Below, piece after piece: positions 47,494 through 57,477 of a stretch of 64,000 nucleotides of DNA (within the stretch, counting starts at the first letter, position 1; the number at the start of each line of letters is the position of its first letter). The position numbers were made by a program, and so were the translations under genes. This DNA comes from Rhodopseudomonas pseudopalustris. Lineage in GTDB: Bacteria; Pseudomonadota; Alphaproteobacteria; Rhizobiales; Xanthobacteraceae. The notes beneath the pieces were generated by a model. The model did not search any database and had not been told where the DNA came from. It was given only the letters and a program-made list of their open reading frames with translations. The stretch is from the NCBI RefSeq assembly GCF_900110435.1, contig NZ_FODT01000006.1:1-64000 (forward strand), written 5' to 3'.

Positions 47494-48179
47494 CCCCTGA
47501 GCCGTGCGGTGCGCTTTTCAAGAATCATCATGGTCAGGATCACGACGAAGGCGAACGCGGCCATGCCGCCGGCGAGGATGTTGGCCTCGCGCCATTGCGA
47601 GGTCTCGACATAGTCGTAGATCGCGACCGACAGCACTTTGGTGCTACCGGGAATGTTGCCGCCGATCATCAGCACGATGCCGAATTCGCCGACGGTGTGG
47701 GCGAAGCCGAGCACCGCGCCGGCGAGAAAGCCCGGCCGCGCCAATGGCATCGCCACCGTCCAGAACGCCTTCATCGGCGAGGCGCGCAGCGTCGCCGCGA
47801 CTTCGAGAGGCCGGTCGCCGATCGCATCGAAGGCGTTGCGGATCGGCTGCACCACGAACGGCATCGAATAGATCACCGAACCGAACACCAGTCCGCCGAA
47901 GGTGAAGGCGAGCGTCCGCCCGCCCCACAGGCTAGCGAGCGCGCCGCCCGGACCGTCCGGCCCCATCAGCACCAGCAGATAGAAGCCGAGCACGGTCGGC
48001 GGCAGCACCAGAGGCATCGCCACCACAGCGGCGACGCCCTCTTTCCAGGGCGCTTTCGAGCGCGACAGCCACCACGCCACCGGCGTTCCCACGATCAGCA
48101 GGATCACCGTGGTGATCACCGCCAATTCGATGGTGAGACTGACCGGCTGCCAGATGTCGGGCGGAAGTCCGGACATCAT
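47490..48179 (-). CDS. modB: Molybdate ABC transporter permease
   Basis: A 229-residue inner-membrane protein with about five or six membrane helices. The permease EAA-type loop appears as [20 protein letters not shown]. It forms the channel of ModABC. Two ATG codons are adjacent at 48179 and 48176; no clear ribosome site distinguishes them. It lies 47 bases after modA and overlaps modC. Confidence 0.95.
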   Translation of the reverse strand: MMSGLPPDIWQPVSLTIELAVITTVILLIVGTPVAWWLSRSKAPWKEGVAAVVAMPLVLPPTVLGFYLLVLMGPDGPGGALASLWGGRTLAFTFGGLVFGSVIYSMPFVVQPIRNAFDAIGDRPLEVAATLRASPMKAFWTVAMPLARPGFLAGAVLGFAHTVGEFGIVLMIGGNIPGSTKVLSVAIYDYVETSQWREANILAGGMAAFAFVVILTMMILEKRTARLRG

Positions 48180-48226
48180 AGCAACGGGGCCACCGCGAGC
48201 GACCGCACTAACCGCGGACTCAAGGC

Positions 48227-48997
48227 TCAGCTCGCCTTGGCGGGCGCGGCGAGTTCATAACCGAACTTCTCGATGATCGCCCGCGACTGCGGTCCCTTCA
48301 AGAAGTCGATGAACGCCTTCGCGGCCTCGTTGGCCTCGCCCTTCTTCAGCAGCACCGCGTCCTGGGTGATCGGCTTGTAGAGATTCTGCGGCACCATCCA
48401 GCGCGAGCCTTCCTTGTCGTTGATGACCTGCGACAGCGCGACGAAGCCGACTTCGGCATTGCCGGTCTGCACGAACTGGAAGGCCTGGGTGATGTTGGCG
48501 CCCTCGACCAGCTTCGGCTTGAGATCGTCATAGAGCTTCAGCGCCTGCATCGTCTCCACAGCGGCAGCGCCATAGGGCGCGGCGACCGGATTGCAGATCG
48601 AAACCTTGGCGAACTTCGCTTCTTTCAGCGTTTCCTCGCCCTTCACCACGCCGGGCGCCTTGCTCCACAGCACGAGCTTGCCGATCGCATAGGTGAAGAT
48701 GCTGCCCTTCACGACGAGCCCATCGTCCTCGAGCTTTTTCGGACGCGCGGAGTCGGCCGACAGGAACACCTCGAACGGCGCATCCTGAGTGATCTGGGTG
48801 TAGAACTGGCCGCTCGAACCGAACGACAGCACCAGTTCGTGACCGGTCTTGGCCTTGAAGGCCGCGGCGATCTCCTTGACCGGTTCGGTGAAATTGGCCG
48901 CGACCGCGACCGTGGCGGACGCCGCGAAGGCCTGGCCTGCCGAAAGGCAGGCGACGAGAGCGACGGGCACGGTGAGTTTTGCGACGAGCCGCAGCAT
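48227..48997 (-). CDS. modA: Molybdate-binding periplasmic protein
   Basis: A 256-residue solute-binding protein. A signal peptide (about 1-26) precedes [18 protein letters not shown] and [15 protein letters not shown], which carry the residues that bind the tetrahedral anion, and [11 protein letters not shown] near the C-terminus. AGGA lies eight bases before the ATG at 48997; the frame stays open 12 codons upstream. It sits 32 bases after modE in one operon. Confidence 0.95.
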   Translation of the reverse strand: MLRLVAKLTVPVALVACLSAGQAFAASATVAVAANFTEPVKEIAAAFKAKTGHELVLSFGSSGQFYTQITQDAPFEVFLSADSARPKKLEDDGLVVKGSIFTYAIGKLVLWSKAPGVVKGEETLKEAKFAKVSICNPVAAPYGAAAVETMQALKLYDDLKPKLVEGANITQAFQFVQTGNAEVGFVALSQVINDKEGSRWMVPQNLYKPITQDAVLLKKGEANEAAKAFIDFLKGPQSRAIIEKFGYELAAPAKAS

Positions 48998-49029
48998 GTT
49001 GATGGTCCTCACGTCGATACTCCTTGGGG

Positions 49030-49821
49030 TCAATCGATGGCGACGATGACATGCGCGGCGTCGAACAACGCGCAGGCCGGATCGCCGGGGGAAAGCTTCA
49101 TGTCTTCGGCGCTGCGCGCGGTGATCGAGGCGGCGAGTGTCTTGCCGCCGCCGATGTCGAGCACGATCTCGGCGTTGACCGCGGAGACGTCGCTACGCCG
49201 GACCACGCCGCGCACGCAATTGCGCGCCGACACCAGCGGCGCCTCGCTGCCCGGCGAGATCAGCACGAACGGCGCCTTGATCAGCACGATCACGTCGCGC
49301 CCGACCACCAGACCGAGGCTGCGCACGCTCTCGCTGGTGAGCAGCGCGTAGATCGTGGTGTCGGTCGACACCGCAACCGCGATTTCGGCGCTCAGCGTGT
49401 CCGACTTGATATCGGTGATCGCGCCGCGAAGGGCGTTGCGGGCGCTGGTTTTCATGAAGAATCCGGAGACGAGGTTGATCGGGGAAATGCCGGTGCCGGC
49501 GAGGTCCGGTTCGAGGCTGCGGAACACCCGCGCCATCTCGGCTTCGAGTCGGCCGAACGCCTCGATCACGCGCACGCCGGTCGGCGTCAGCACCGCGCCG
49601 CCCCCGGACTTGCCGCCGGTCCTGGTTTCCAGCAGCGGCCGCCCGAACACGTTGGTCATCGCGTCGAGCGCATCCCAGGCCGCCTTGTAGCTGAGGCCCG
49701 CCGCTTTCGCGCCGGCGGTGATGCTGCCTTCGCGCGCCACCGCCTGCAGCAGCCGGATGCGATCTCGGCCGACGCCGGAAATGTCCTTCCGCGTTAAGGT
49801 GACCGTGGCCTCTATCGGCAT
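49030..49821 (-). CDS. modE: Molybdate-responsive regulator
   Basis: A 263-residue ModE. The N-terminal winged helix (about 20-90, with GSITAGAKAAGLSYKAAWDA) is followed by two molybdate-binding Mop domains (KTSARNALRGAITDIKSDT; VSARNCVRGVVRRSDVSAV). Molybdate-bound ModE typically represses molybdate uptake genes. As first gene of modEABC it probably controls its own operon and the divergent mop gene through the palindrome at 49845-49867. The frame stays open far upstream; the ATG at 49821 is chosen because the domain starts there. Confidence 0.95.
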   Translation of the reverse strand: MPIEATVTLTRKDISGVGRDRIRLLQAVAREGSITAGAKAAGLSYKAAWDALDAMTNVFGRPLLETRTGGKSGGGAVLTPTGVRVIEAFGRLEAEMARVFRSLEPDLAGTGISPINLVSGFFMKTSARNALRGAITDIKSDTLSAEIAVAVSTDTTIYALLTSESVRSLGLVVGRDVIVLIKAPFVLISPGSEAPLVSARNCVRGVVRRSDVSAVNAEIVLDIGGGKTLAASITARSAEDMKLSPGDPACALFDAAHVIVAID

Positions 49822-49844
49822 AAAGACGGGCTCGCCTGTGGTTG

Positions 49845-49867
49845 TATAGCGGATATATATAACGCTA
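49845..49867. promoter_or_regulatory. ModE-like operator between modE and mop
   Basis: An imperfect palindrome with half-sites TATAGCG and AACGCTA around an AT-rich centre (GATATATAT) fits the known ModE box, whose arms carry CGCTATA and TATAACG elements. It lies 24 bases ahead of modE and 39 ahead of mop and would serve both divergent promoters. Confidence 0.75.
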
Positions 49868-49905
49868 CCCCCGATCGGGACCATCTGCAACCAGGAGATT
49901 CGGCT

Positions 49906-50118
49906 ATGAAGATCAGCGCCCGCAATCAGCTCAAGGGCACCATCATCGACATTCAGAAAGGCGCGACCACGTCGCATGTCCGGATCGACATCGGCGCTGG
50001 TGCGGTGGTTACCGCAGCGATCACCAACGAAGCGGTCGACGAGCTCAAGCTCGCCAAGGGCCAGGCGGCGACCGCGGTGATCAAGGCTTCGGACGTGCTC
50101 GTCGCCATCGGCGACTGA
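49906..50118 (+). CDS. mop: Molybdopterin/molybdate-binding protein Mop
   Basis: A 70-residue single Mop/TOBE domain: MKISARNQLKGTIIDIQKG and NEAVDELKLAKGQAATAVIK. Such proteins assemble as hexamers that store molybdate in the cytoplasm. It is divergent from modE across an 84-base gap with a ModE-like operator. The start is preceded by AGGAGA. Confidence 0.95.
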   Translation: MKISARNQLKGTIIDIQKGATTSHVRIDIGAGAVVTAAITNEAVDELKLAKGQAATAVIKASDVLVAIGD

Positions 50119-50170
50119 CGACGATGATCCGTCGACGCCGCGTGCGCGCCGCGCCGACCGGAGCTGCCTG

Positions 50171-51172
50171 TCAGAACAAGTAGTTGAAGCGCAGCATTGC
50201 CTGGTGGCGCTCGAAATCCTGGAGGTCGAGATGCAGCGTTTCGCAACTCGCCCTGCCCGCGACCTGCGTGCTCCAGGTGCCTGAAACACCGAAATTGTGC
50301 GAGAGGTGCATCGCGAAGGTCGGGCCGAGATACACCGCGTCACCGACGAAGCGGTCGAGACCGAGCCCCTCATAGGCCCGCACGTAGCGCGCCTCGACGC
50401 CGAGGATCAGATCCGGGCCGACCTTGTAGGACAGCGCACCGTTCACCGCGAGTTCCGAATCACGACTCCATTGGTTGCTGAGTGCGCGCGATGCGCCGCC
50501 GGAGAACCAGACATTGACGGTCGCGAACAACGCGTTGTGGATCAGTTCCTTATCCATCAGCGCGGCAAATTCGCTGCCATAGGTTTGGATGTCGAAGCCG
50601 GTCAGTTCGTCGACCCGATTCCACCCCGGCGCGGCGTGCAGTGTCAGGCCGAACGGCATGACATCGCGATCGAGCAGCCTGTAGCGGAATTCCAACGATG
50701 CACCCGCCAATGCCGTGCGACGGTTGTCGATCATGTCCGGCACGCCGCTGACATGGGTGGAACTGAAACTGACGCCCGGCGCTACACGAAATGAGTCGGT
50801 CAGGACGAACTTGACCTGAGACAACACGCCGACGCCGGTATACGAGCCAAATCGCTTGCTGAAGCGGCCGACATTCTCGATCTCGAGTTCGATCTCGCCT
50901 TTCTTGCCGATGTCGGAGCCCATGCTGAAGCCGAAGATGTGCTCGGTATCCACGCCGTCGCTCTGAGCCTTCGCGTCGAGCAGCTCGGCTCGCGGCTTGA
51001 TGGCCCGCACGGCAGCGCTGTTCGACGAGGTCGAGGCCGTGGACAGCCATGACGGCGAGTCGCCGGCGTCCGCGCTGCTAGATAGAACCGAGCCAAGCGC
51101 CAATGCGCCGATCGCGATCCCGAAACGAAATCCTGCGTGGCGAACGCGCGCCACGACCAACTGCAACAACAT
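50171..51172 (-). CDS. Probable outer-membrane beta-barrel protein
   Basis: A 333-residue protein of unknown function. A signal peptide (about 1-36, with FGIAIGALALGSVL) is followed by many alternating beta-strand segments and a terminal Phe in RFNYLF, the usual outer-membrane barrel ending. A single aromatic-rich barrel is likely. It lies within the molybdenum gene cluster, convergent with mop, but nothing links it to molybdenum. The ATG at 51172 has only a G-rich stretch before it. Confidence 0.7.
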   Translation of the reverse strand: MLLQLVVARVRHAGFRFGIAIGALALGSVLSSSADAGDSPSWLSTASTSSNSAAVRAIKPRAELLDAKAQSDGVDTEHIFGFSMGSDIGKKGEIELEIENVGRFSKRFGSYTGVGVLSQVKFVLTDSFRVAPGVSFSSTHVSGVPDMIDNRRTALAGASLEFRYRLLDRDVMPFGLTLHAAPGWNRVDELTGFDIQTYGSEFAALMDKELIHNALFATVNVWFSGGASRALSNQWSRDSELAVNGALSYKVGPDLILGVEARYVRAYEGLGLDRFVGDAVYLGPTFAMHLSHNFGVSGTWSTQVAGRASCETLHLDLQDFERHQAMLRFNYLF

Positions 51173-51457
51173 CCGCCCCCCGAAATCGTCAGCGCAATCA
51201 ATTCCAGGAACTAATTGCAACTGAGGCCGGCACGCGGTCAAAGATTTTGTTTTTTAGGATCAGTAAGTTAGAAGGGTTTTAGATTTGATCGGAAGCAATG
51301 ACGAGGTAGTTAGCTACCCGAATCTCTGGAGAGACGGCATCCCGGTACGTCACCGTCCGAACACGCCGGCGCCGAACAGTTCTGTTGCATGGATGCATGG
51401 GGCGACGCTGCGCGGACTACCGACGACTCCGCGATTGTCGATGAAACAGGCGCGTCT

Positions 51458-52024
51458 CTATTTATAGACTTCGCACATCGTCGCGGGAGCGCGGGCCGCG
51501 CGGCGCCCGCGGCCGTGCAGCGTCGACCACCACACATCCAACGCCTGCCGATCGCAGCGCAGCCGCACGCTCATGCCGTCGGCGAATCTGATCCAGGCGT
51601 CGAAGCGATGGCTCGGCACCGCGATCACCAGCGGAATATCTGCGCTCAGCGCCTGGACGATCAGATACAACAACCCCTGACCTTCGCTCTCGTGCTGGCC
51701 GAAGCGATTGATGATCAGAAGATCCGCGCCCTGCTCCATGGCGCGGGCCACGCGCGCGCCGGCGTCGAGCAAGCGGCCGGGATCGAGCGCGCAACCGGTC
51801 GCCTGCAAGCCGAGGTCCTGATACAGCGGCAGTTCCTCGCCGTTGTGGACCAGCCTCGCCGACAAGCGCGGCGCGTCGGCCTGCCGATGCCCGAATTGCA
51901 CCAGCCCGACCGAGCGGTAACCCCTTGCATTGAGATCGGCCGCGAACGCCTGCAGGACGCCGTCCGGATCATCGCCGCGGTCATAGACCAGCGCGGCCAC
52001 TTCACATTGGGAGTCAAAGGTCAT
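51458..52024 (-). CDS. DUF2478 protein (second copy)
   Basis: A 188-residue DUF2478 protein without the His-rich insert of its relative at 45592. It keeps VAALVYDRGDDPDGVLQAFA at the start and LLIINRFGQHESEGQGLLYL in the middle. DUF2478 genes sit near molybdate or nitrogenase genes in many bacteria; the activity is unknown. A ModE-like palindrome lies 71 bases upstream, supporting molybdenum control. It is divergent from the nifJ-like gene. Confidence 0.85.
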   Translation of the reverse strand: MTFDSQCEVAALVYDRGDDPDGVLQAFAADLNARGYRSVGLVQFGHRQADAPRLSARLVHNGEELPLYQDLGLQATGCALDPGRLLDAGARVARAMEQGADLLIINRFGQHESEGQGLLYLIVQALSADIPLVIAVPSHRFDAWIRFADGMSVRLRCDRQALDVWWSTLHGRGRRAARAPATMCEVYK

Positions 52025-52094
52025 CGACCATCCGCTAGACTTTCGACCCTGTTCTGAAGAAACAGCCGACTAGGTCGTCCAACAGACAGCCTCG

Positions 52095-52117
52095 TCGTAT
52101 AGACGATTATATAGCGA
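52095..52117. promoter_or_regulatory. ModE-like palindrome ahead of the second DUF2478 gene
   Basis: Half-sites TCGTATA (52095-52101) and TATAGCGA (52110-52117) form an interrupted palindrome close to the ModE consensus. It is nearest to the DUF2478 promoter; the nifJ-like gene starts almost 370 bases away on the other side. Confidence 0.6.
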
Positions 52118-52256
52118 AGCGACGCTTTTCGAGCAATTTGGACCTTTGGATGCACTGCAACATCCAGTTTGGCCACATCCGCACCCCGACACCTGCAACT
52201 GCCTTGCATCTAGGCTGATCGCAATTTTATTACCCAAAAGAAGCATAATCTTCTCC

Positions 52257-52272
52257 TTTGATGCGCATCAAA
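52257..52272. promoter_or_regulatory. FNR/FixK-type anaerobic box ahead of nifJ
   Basis: TTTGATGCGCATCAAA is a perfect 16-base palindrome containing TTGAT-N4-ATCAA, the binding consensus of FNR, FixK and AadR. It lies about 214 bases upstream of the nifJ-like start, within the 461-base gap (52025-52485) that also holds the ModE-like site. It predicts induction when oxygen is low. The rest of the gap shows no gene. Confidence 0.85.
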
Positions 52273-52485
52273 TCGAGGGTGTGGCTCGCATGCTAGTGCA
52301 CCGCACACATGGCTACGGCTTTACCGACCCTGGGATCCTGACCACCGTCGGAAGCCACTTCTGAAGATCGAGACAAGGTTTGCCGTCCGCTGCCAGCGCA
52401 GCCGCCGCGGCCCGGAAACGCTTTTCTCAGACGCGGCCGCGCGGCGGCATCGCTGCGCCAACAGTCAATGGAAATGGAACGACCC

Positions 52486-55400
52486 ATGAACGCAAAATAT
52501 CCCGGCATTCCCTCTGTCATTCACGGCAACGGCGCGGTCGCGCAGGTGATGGGTCATGTCTGCGGCGGCGTCATCGGCTACCCGATCACGCCCTCGACCG
52601 AGATCTCCGAAATCTACGAGGCGTTCCGCTCCTCGGGAGGCTGCAATGTCTGGGGCAAGCATCCGTTCTTCTTCGAGCCCGAGGGCGAGCACTCAGCGCA
52701 GTCCGGCGCGCTCGGCGCGGCGCTGACCGGCGGCAAGTTCATCTCCAACGCTTCGTCGAGCCAGGGCATCCTGTACGGGCTGGAGTCGCATTACGTCACC
52801 GTCGGCAAGAAGGTCGGCGGCTTCGTGCTGCAGGTCGCCGCGCGCGTGGTGTCGAAGCATTCGCTGAACGTGATGGCCGGCCATGATGATGTCTATGCGC
52901 TGCTGTCGTCGGGCTACACCATCCTGTTCGGCTCCAATCCGCAGGAAGCGGCCGACCTCGCCGCGATCTCCTATAAGGTCGCAGCGACCTCGCTGATCCC
53001 GGTCGCGAACGCGATGGACGGCTTCGCCACCTCGCACATGCTCAGCGAAGCGCTGATGCCCGAACCCGAATTGCTGCGCGACTTCCTCGGCGACCCGGCC
53101 GGCCGCATCAAGTGCCCGACGGTGGCGCAGGACATGCTGTTCGGCGCCAAGGGCCGTGTGTTCCAGCTCAAGCAATATCTGGCGCGGCACGATGCCGACT
53201 TCGTGCCGGCCGACCTCGCGGCGCTGAAGGCGCATCTCGACGCCAATGCCGACGCGATCGAAACCGACGGCGACGCCCGGCTGATCGACGCGACGCTGCA
53301 ATTCGTGCCGGAAGAACTCCGCGCGCAATGGAAGCGGCAGTGGATCAACGCGCCCGAAAAGGGCACAAGGCAGCTGGTGCCGGCGCTGGTCGACATCGAC
53401 AATCCGGGCCTCACCGGCGGCGTGCAGAACCAGCCGGACTTCCAGGCCGGCGCGGTTGACCACCGCACCCACTTCGTCAACGCGGTGCCGCGCTTCGTCA
53501 GGGAGGCGATGGACGAATACGCCAGCCTGACCGGCCGCGAATACAAGCCGGTGATGACCTATATGTGCGACGACGCCGAGACCGTGATGGTCGGCCTCGG
53601 TTCGGTCACCGACGACGCCGAGGCGGTCGCGGCTTACTTGCGCTCGCAGGGCAAGAAGGTCGGCGTGATCTCGGTCAAGATGCTGCAGCCGTTCCCGGAG
53701 GCCGAACTGGTCGCCGCGCTGAAGGGCAAGAAGGCGGTCACCATCCTCGAACGTTCGGACGTCACCGCGCTCACCAGCCTGGTGACGCAGGCGCTGTGCA
53801 AGGCGCGCGAGAACGGCGACGCCGGCGTGCGTCATGCCGGCATCCCGGCGCTCGACAAGCTGCCGAAGATCACCACCGCGATCTTCGGCCTCGGCGGCCA
53901 CGATCTGCAGCCGCGCGACCTGATCGCCTGCTACGCCAATATGGAGAAGCCCGACAGCGCGCCGTTCGTGTATCTCGGCACCAGGTTCTTCACCGAGAAC
54001 GCCTCGCCGCGGATGGCGGCGCTGCAGAACCGGTTGAAGGCGGCCTATCCGGAAACGGAATTCATGGCGCTGCAGACCGGCACCAACCCGAACCTGCTGC
54101 CGCCGTCGGCGTTCCGCATCCGCTTTCACTCGATCGGCGGCTACGGCACCATCGCTTCCGGCAAGCTCTTGACCGACATCCTCGCCGGCGCGCTCGACAT
54201 GCACTCGAAGTCGGCGCCGAAATACGGCTCGGAAAAGAGCGGCGCGCCGACCAACTATTATATCACGCTGTCGCCGGAGCCGGTGAAGATCACCAACGCC
54301 GAGCTGGAAGACGTCGAAATCGTGATCTCGCCTGACCACAAGGTGTTCGTGCACACCAACCCGCTGCGCAGCCTGATCGAAGGCGGCACCTTCATCCTGC
54401 AGACCAATCTGTCACCGCTGGAAGTGTGGCGTGATCTGCCGGCCAAGGCGCGCGCCACCATCCGCGACAAGAAGATCAAGTTCTATCTGATCGACGCCTT
54501 CGCGGTGGCCAAGCGCCACGCGCCGACCGCCGAACTCGAAACCCGGATGATGGGCATCGCCTTCATCGGCGCGGTGTGCGGCAATGTCGACCGCGTGGTG
54601 GCCGACGCCTCGCAGGACGCGATGCTGAACAAGATCCGCCAGCAGATCGCCAAGAAGTTCGGCGCCAAGGGTGGCGACATCGTCGAAGGCAATATGGCGG
54701 TGATCCGCGAGGGTCTGGAGGCGACGCACAAGATCGACTACGACGCGCCGGAGTTCAGCGAGGACGCCATCAAGGCCGCGCCGAAGAAGAAGGCCGACGC
54801 CTCGATCTCGGCCTCGATGTGCCGCGCCGCCTCGCCGGCTTCGGCGTCGGGTTTCCTCGATCCGCAGTATTACGACGACGTGCTCGCCGGCCCGTTCCGC
54901 GACGGCACCATTGCGGACGCGCCAGTGCTGCCCGGCATCGGCATGTTCATGCCGGCGGGCTCCGCCGCCGCGAAGGACAAGGGCCTGTTCCGCCGCAACG
55001 TGCCGGAGTTCAAGGCCGATCTCTGCACCGGCTGCATGGAATGCGCGCTGGTCTGCCCGGACGCCGCGATCCCCAACGCCGTGCACGATATCCATGAACT
55101 GCTCGGCACCGCGATCCAGCAACTCGACATCGCGCCCGCGCAGCAGGAAGCGCTGCGCGGCCAGGTGCCGAGCCTGAGCGAGGCGATCCGTGAGGTCTAT
55201 CGCAGCGGCAAGGACGACAAGCCGTTCCACGAGGTCGTGACGCAGGCGGCCGACGCGCTCGACGTCGGCAACGCCACGCTGAAGCGCAATTTCGGCAAGC
55301 TGTCGGCGGCGCTGTCGGTGTATCCGGTGTCGCGGACGCGGCCGTTCTTCGACGCGATGGAAAAGAGCCAGCCGGGCACCGGCGGTCTGTATTCGGTCAG

Positions 55401-57477
55401 CGTCGACCCGTGGAAGTGCTCGGGCTGTCTCGAATGCATCGACGTCTGCGGCCCCGGCGCGCTGGTCGATCGCGAGCAGGACGAACCGTTGCTGGAGCAG
55501 TTGCAGGCCCGGTTCGAATTCCTCAGCCGCACGCCGAACACCCCGGCCCGGTTCACTGAAAGCGCGACCAAGCCCGACGGCGAAACCAAACGGCTGATGC
55601 TCGACCGCGCCAATTACTACGCGACCACCGGCGGCCACGGCGCCTGCCGCGGCTGTGGCGAAGTCACAGCGATCCGTCTGGTCACCTCGACCAACCACGC
55701 GATCCACGACAAGCGGCGCAAGGAGCACACCCGCGAACTGGAAGGTCTCATCGATCAACTGACCGCCAAGCGGGCGCAGGTCGCCTCCGACCCGGCGCGC
55801 GCCGCGCGGATCGACGCGACGCTGAAGACGCTGGAAAAGCGGCTGTATCTCTATGAGAGCGGCCCGACCGGCAACGGCCCGTCCGGCATGGTGATCGCCA
55901 ACGCCACCGGCTGTTCGAGCGTCTACGCCTCGACGTTCCCGTTCAACCCCTACACCGATCCGTGGGTGAATAGCCTGTTCCAGGACACCCCGGCGGTCGC
56001 GAAAGGCATCTTCGAAGGCCTCACCGCGCAGGCCTCCGACGACTTCCGCGCGCTGCGTGTCGCCAGACTGGAATTGGCGGACGCCTACGATCCGGCCAAG
56101 CACGACGGTTACTTCCGCTACTTCGGATGGGGCCAGTTCACGCCCGACGAACGCAGCCTGCTGCCGACCGTGCTGAGCATGGGCGGCGACGGCGCCACTT
56201 ACGACATCGGCTTCGGCGCGCTGTCGCGGCTGTTGTCGACCAAGACCCCGATCAAGGTCGTGGTGCTGAACACCGGCGCGTACTCCAACACGGGCGGCCA
56301 GACCTCGACCGCGAGCTTGACCGGCCAGGACTCCGACCTGTCGCGGTTCGGCATCGCCAATCACGGCAAACAGGAAGCCCGCAAGGAACTCGGCCTGATC
56401 GCCTCGTTCCATCCCAACGTGTTCGTGGTGCAGACCGCGACCGCGCTGCAGGGTCACTTCCTGAAGAACGTGATGGAGTTCCTCAACCACACCTCCTCGC
56501 CGGCGGTGCTCGACGTCTACACCCCCTGCCAGGCCGAGCACGGCATCGGCGACGCGGTCGCCAACCGCCAGGCCCGCAAGGCGGTGGAGAGCCGGATGAA
56601 TCCGGTGTTCGTCCACGATCCGCGCAAGGGCAACAAGCTCGACAACTGGTTCTCGCTCGACGGCAACCCCGAGCCCGACCAGGATTGGGCGTCGCAGTCG
56701 ATCGAATATGTCGACGACAACGGCGCGACCCAATTGCTCAAGGCCAAGGTGACGCCGGCCGATTTCGCCTACAGCGAAGTCCGCTTCCGCAAGCAGTTCA
56801 AGCCGCTGAAGAAGGACGCCGACGGCCTCCCGGTCGATGAATACGTCGCGCTGGACGCGGACGCCCGCGCCGGCAAGACGCCGTTCATCTACGGCACCGA
56901 CGGCGACAAGAAGCTGGTCAAGCTCGCGGTCGGCGAGTCGGTGATCGCGCTGGTCGAGGAGCGGCGCAAATATTGGCGCACGCTGCAATATCTCGGCGGC
57001 TTCGACGTCCGCGCGCTGGACGAAAGCCACCGCGTCGAACTCGAGGCGCTGCAGCACCAGTACGAAGAATCGGTCAAGTCGCGGGAGACCTCGCTCGACG
57101 CCATCGCGCGCGGCATGAGCGAACTCGCGGCAAGCTCGAACGCGCCGGCCGCGAACGGCTTCGCCGGGCTGATGGCCGGACTTGCGTCGTCCCCGGCTGC
57201 CGCGGCGCAGACCAACGGCGCGAAGCCGGCCAATGGTGCCAATGGCGGCGCGCATATCGACATCGCCGAGACCGACCTCGACAAGTGCACCAACTGCAAG
57301 AGCTGCTATCAGGACGTGCCTGAAGTGTTCGAACTGACCAAGATCGTCGTCGGCGGCGCCTCCAAGGACGTCGCCCATGTGATCCCGGGCGTGTTCGGCA
57401 AGCTCAAGGTGACGCCCGAATTGTCGGCGAAGCTGAACCGTGCGGCGGCGAATTGCGACGCGGAGATCATCCGATGA
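52486..57477 (+). CDS. nifJ: Pyruvate:ferredoxin (flavodoxin) oxidoreductase with extra C-terminal ferredoxin domain
   Basis: A 1663-residue single-chain 2-oxoacid oxidoreductase. It begins with the substrate domain (VIGYPITPSTEISE), has two 4Fe-4S motifs (CTGCMECALVCP near 846 and CSGCLECIDVC near 977), the third-cluster CRGCG and the thiamine-binding MGGDGATYDIGFGALSR with NTGGQTST near 1230-1275. It should convert pyruvate and CoA to acetyl-CoA and CO2 and reduce ferredoxin. It is about 450 residues longer than typical NifJ: there is an internal coiled-coil-like insert (RRKEHTRELEGLIDQLTAKR) and a C-terminal ferredoxin-like domain (CTNCKSCYQDVPEVFE near 1601) after a Gly/Ala/Asn linker. 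The ATG at 52486 follows GGAACGACCC; upstream ATGs at 52468 and 52474 are possible. Its stop overlaps the next gene. Confidence 0.92.
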   Translation: MNAKYPGIPSVIHGNGAVAQVMGHVCGGVIGYPITPSTEISEIYEAFRSSGGCNVWGKHPFFFEPEGEHSAQSGALGAALTGGKFISNASSSQGILYGLESHYVTVGKKVGGFVLQVAARVVSKHSLNVMAGHDDVYALLSSGYTILFGSNPQEAADLAAISYKVAATSLIPVANAMDGFATSHMLSEALMPEPELLRDFLGDPAGRIKCPTVAQDMLFGAKGRVFQLKQYLARHDADFVPADLAALKAHLDANADAIETDGDARLIDATLQFVPEELRAQWKRQWINAPEKGTRQLVPALVDIDNPGLTGGVQNQPDFQAGAVDHRTHFVNAVPRFVREAMDEYASLTGREYKPVMTYMCDDAETVMVGLGSVTDDAEAVAAYLRSQGKKVGVISVKMLQPFPEAELVAALKGKKAVTILERSDVTALTSLVTQALCKARENGDAGVRHAGIPALDKLPKITTAIFGLGGHDLQPRDLIACYANMEKPDSAPFVYLGTRFFTENASPRMAALQNRLKAAYPETEFMALQTGTNPNLLPPSAFRIRFHSIGGYGTIASGKLLTDILAGALDMHSKSAPKYGSEKSGAPTNYYITLSPEPVKITNAELEDVEIVISPDHKVFVHTNPLRSLIEGGTFILQTNLSPLEVWRDLPAKARATIRDKKIKFYLIDAFAVAKRHAPTAELETRMMGIAFIGAVCGNVDRVVADASQDAMLNKIRQQIAKKFGAKGGDIVEGNMAVIREGLEATHKIDYDAPEFSEDAIKAAPKKKADASISASMCRAASPASASGFLDPQYYDDVLAGPFRDGTIADAPVLPGIGMFMPAGSAAAKDKGLFRRNVPEFKADLCTGCMECALVCPDAAIPNAVHDIHELLGTAIQQLDIAPAQQEALRGQVPSLSEAIREVYRSGKDDKPFHEVVTQAADALDVGNATLKRNFGKLSAALSVYPVSRTRPFFDAMEKSQPGTGGLYSVSVDPWKCSGCLECIDVCGPGALVDREQDEPLLEQLQARFEFLSRTPNTPARFTESATKPDGETKRLMLDRANYYATTGGHGACRGCGEVTAIRLVTSTNHAIHDKRRKEHTRELEGLIDQLTAKRAQVASDPARAARIDATLKTLEKRLYLYESGPTGNGPSGMVIANATGCSSVYASTFPFNPYTDPWVNSLFQDTPAVAKGIFEGLTAQASDDFRALRVARLELADAYDPAKHDGYFRYFGWGQFTPDERSLLPTVLSMGGDGATYDIGFGALSRLLSTKTPIKVVVLNTGAYSNTGGQTSTASLTGQDSDLSRFGIANHGKQEARKELGLIASFHPNVFVVQTATALQGHFLKNVMEFLNHTSSPAVLDVYTPCQAEHGIGDAVANRQARKAVESRMNPVFVHDPRKGNKLDNWFSLDGNPEPDQDWASQSIEYVDDNGATQLLKAKVTPADFAYSEVRFRKQFKPLKKDADGLPVDEYVALDADARAGKTPFIYGTDGDKKLVKLAVGESVIALVEERRKYWRTLQYLGGFDVRALDESHRVELEALQHQYEESVKSRETSLDAIARGMSELAASSNAPAANGFAGLMAGLASSPAAAAQTNGAKPANGANGGAHIDIAETDLDKCTNCKSCYQDVPEVFELTKIVVGGASKDVAHVIPGVFGKLKVTPELSAKLNRAAANCDAEIIR

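Noticed and set aside
52025-52485. A sigma54 (-24/-12) promoter with NifA site ahead of nifJ
   Set aside because: I found no GG-N10-GC match with suitable neighbours; the FNR/FixK palindrome is the only clear site.
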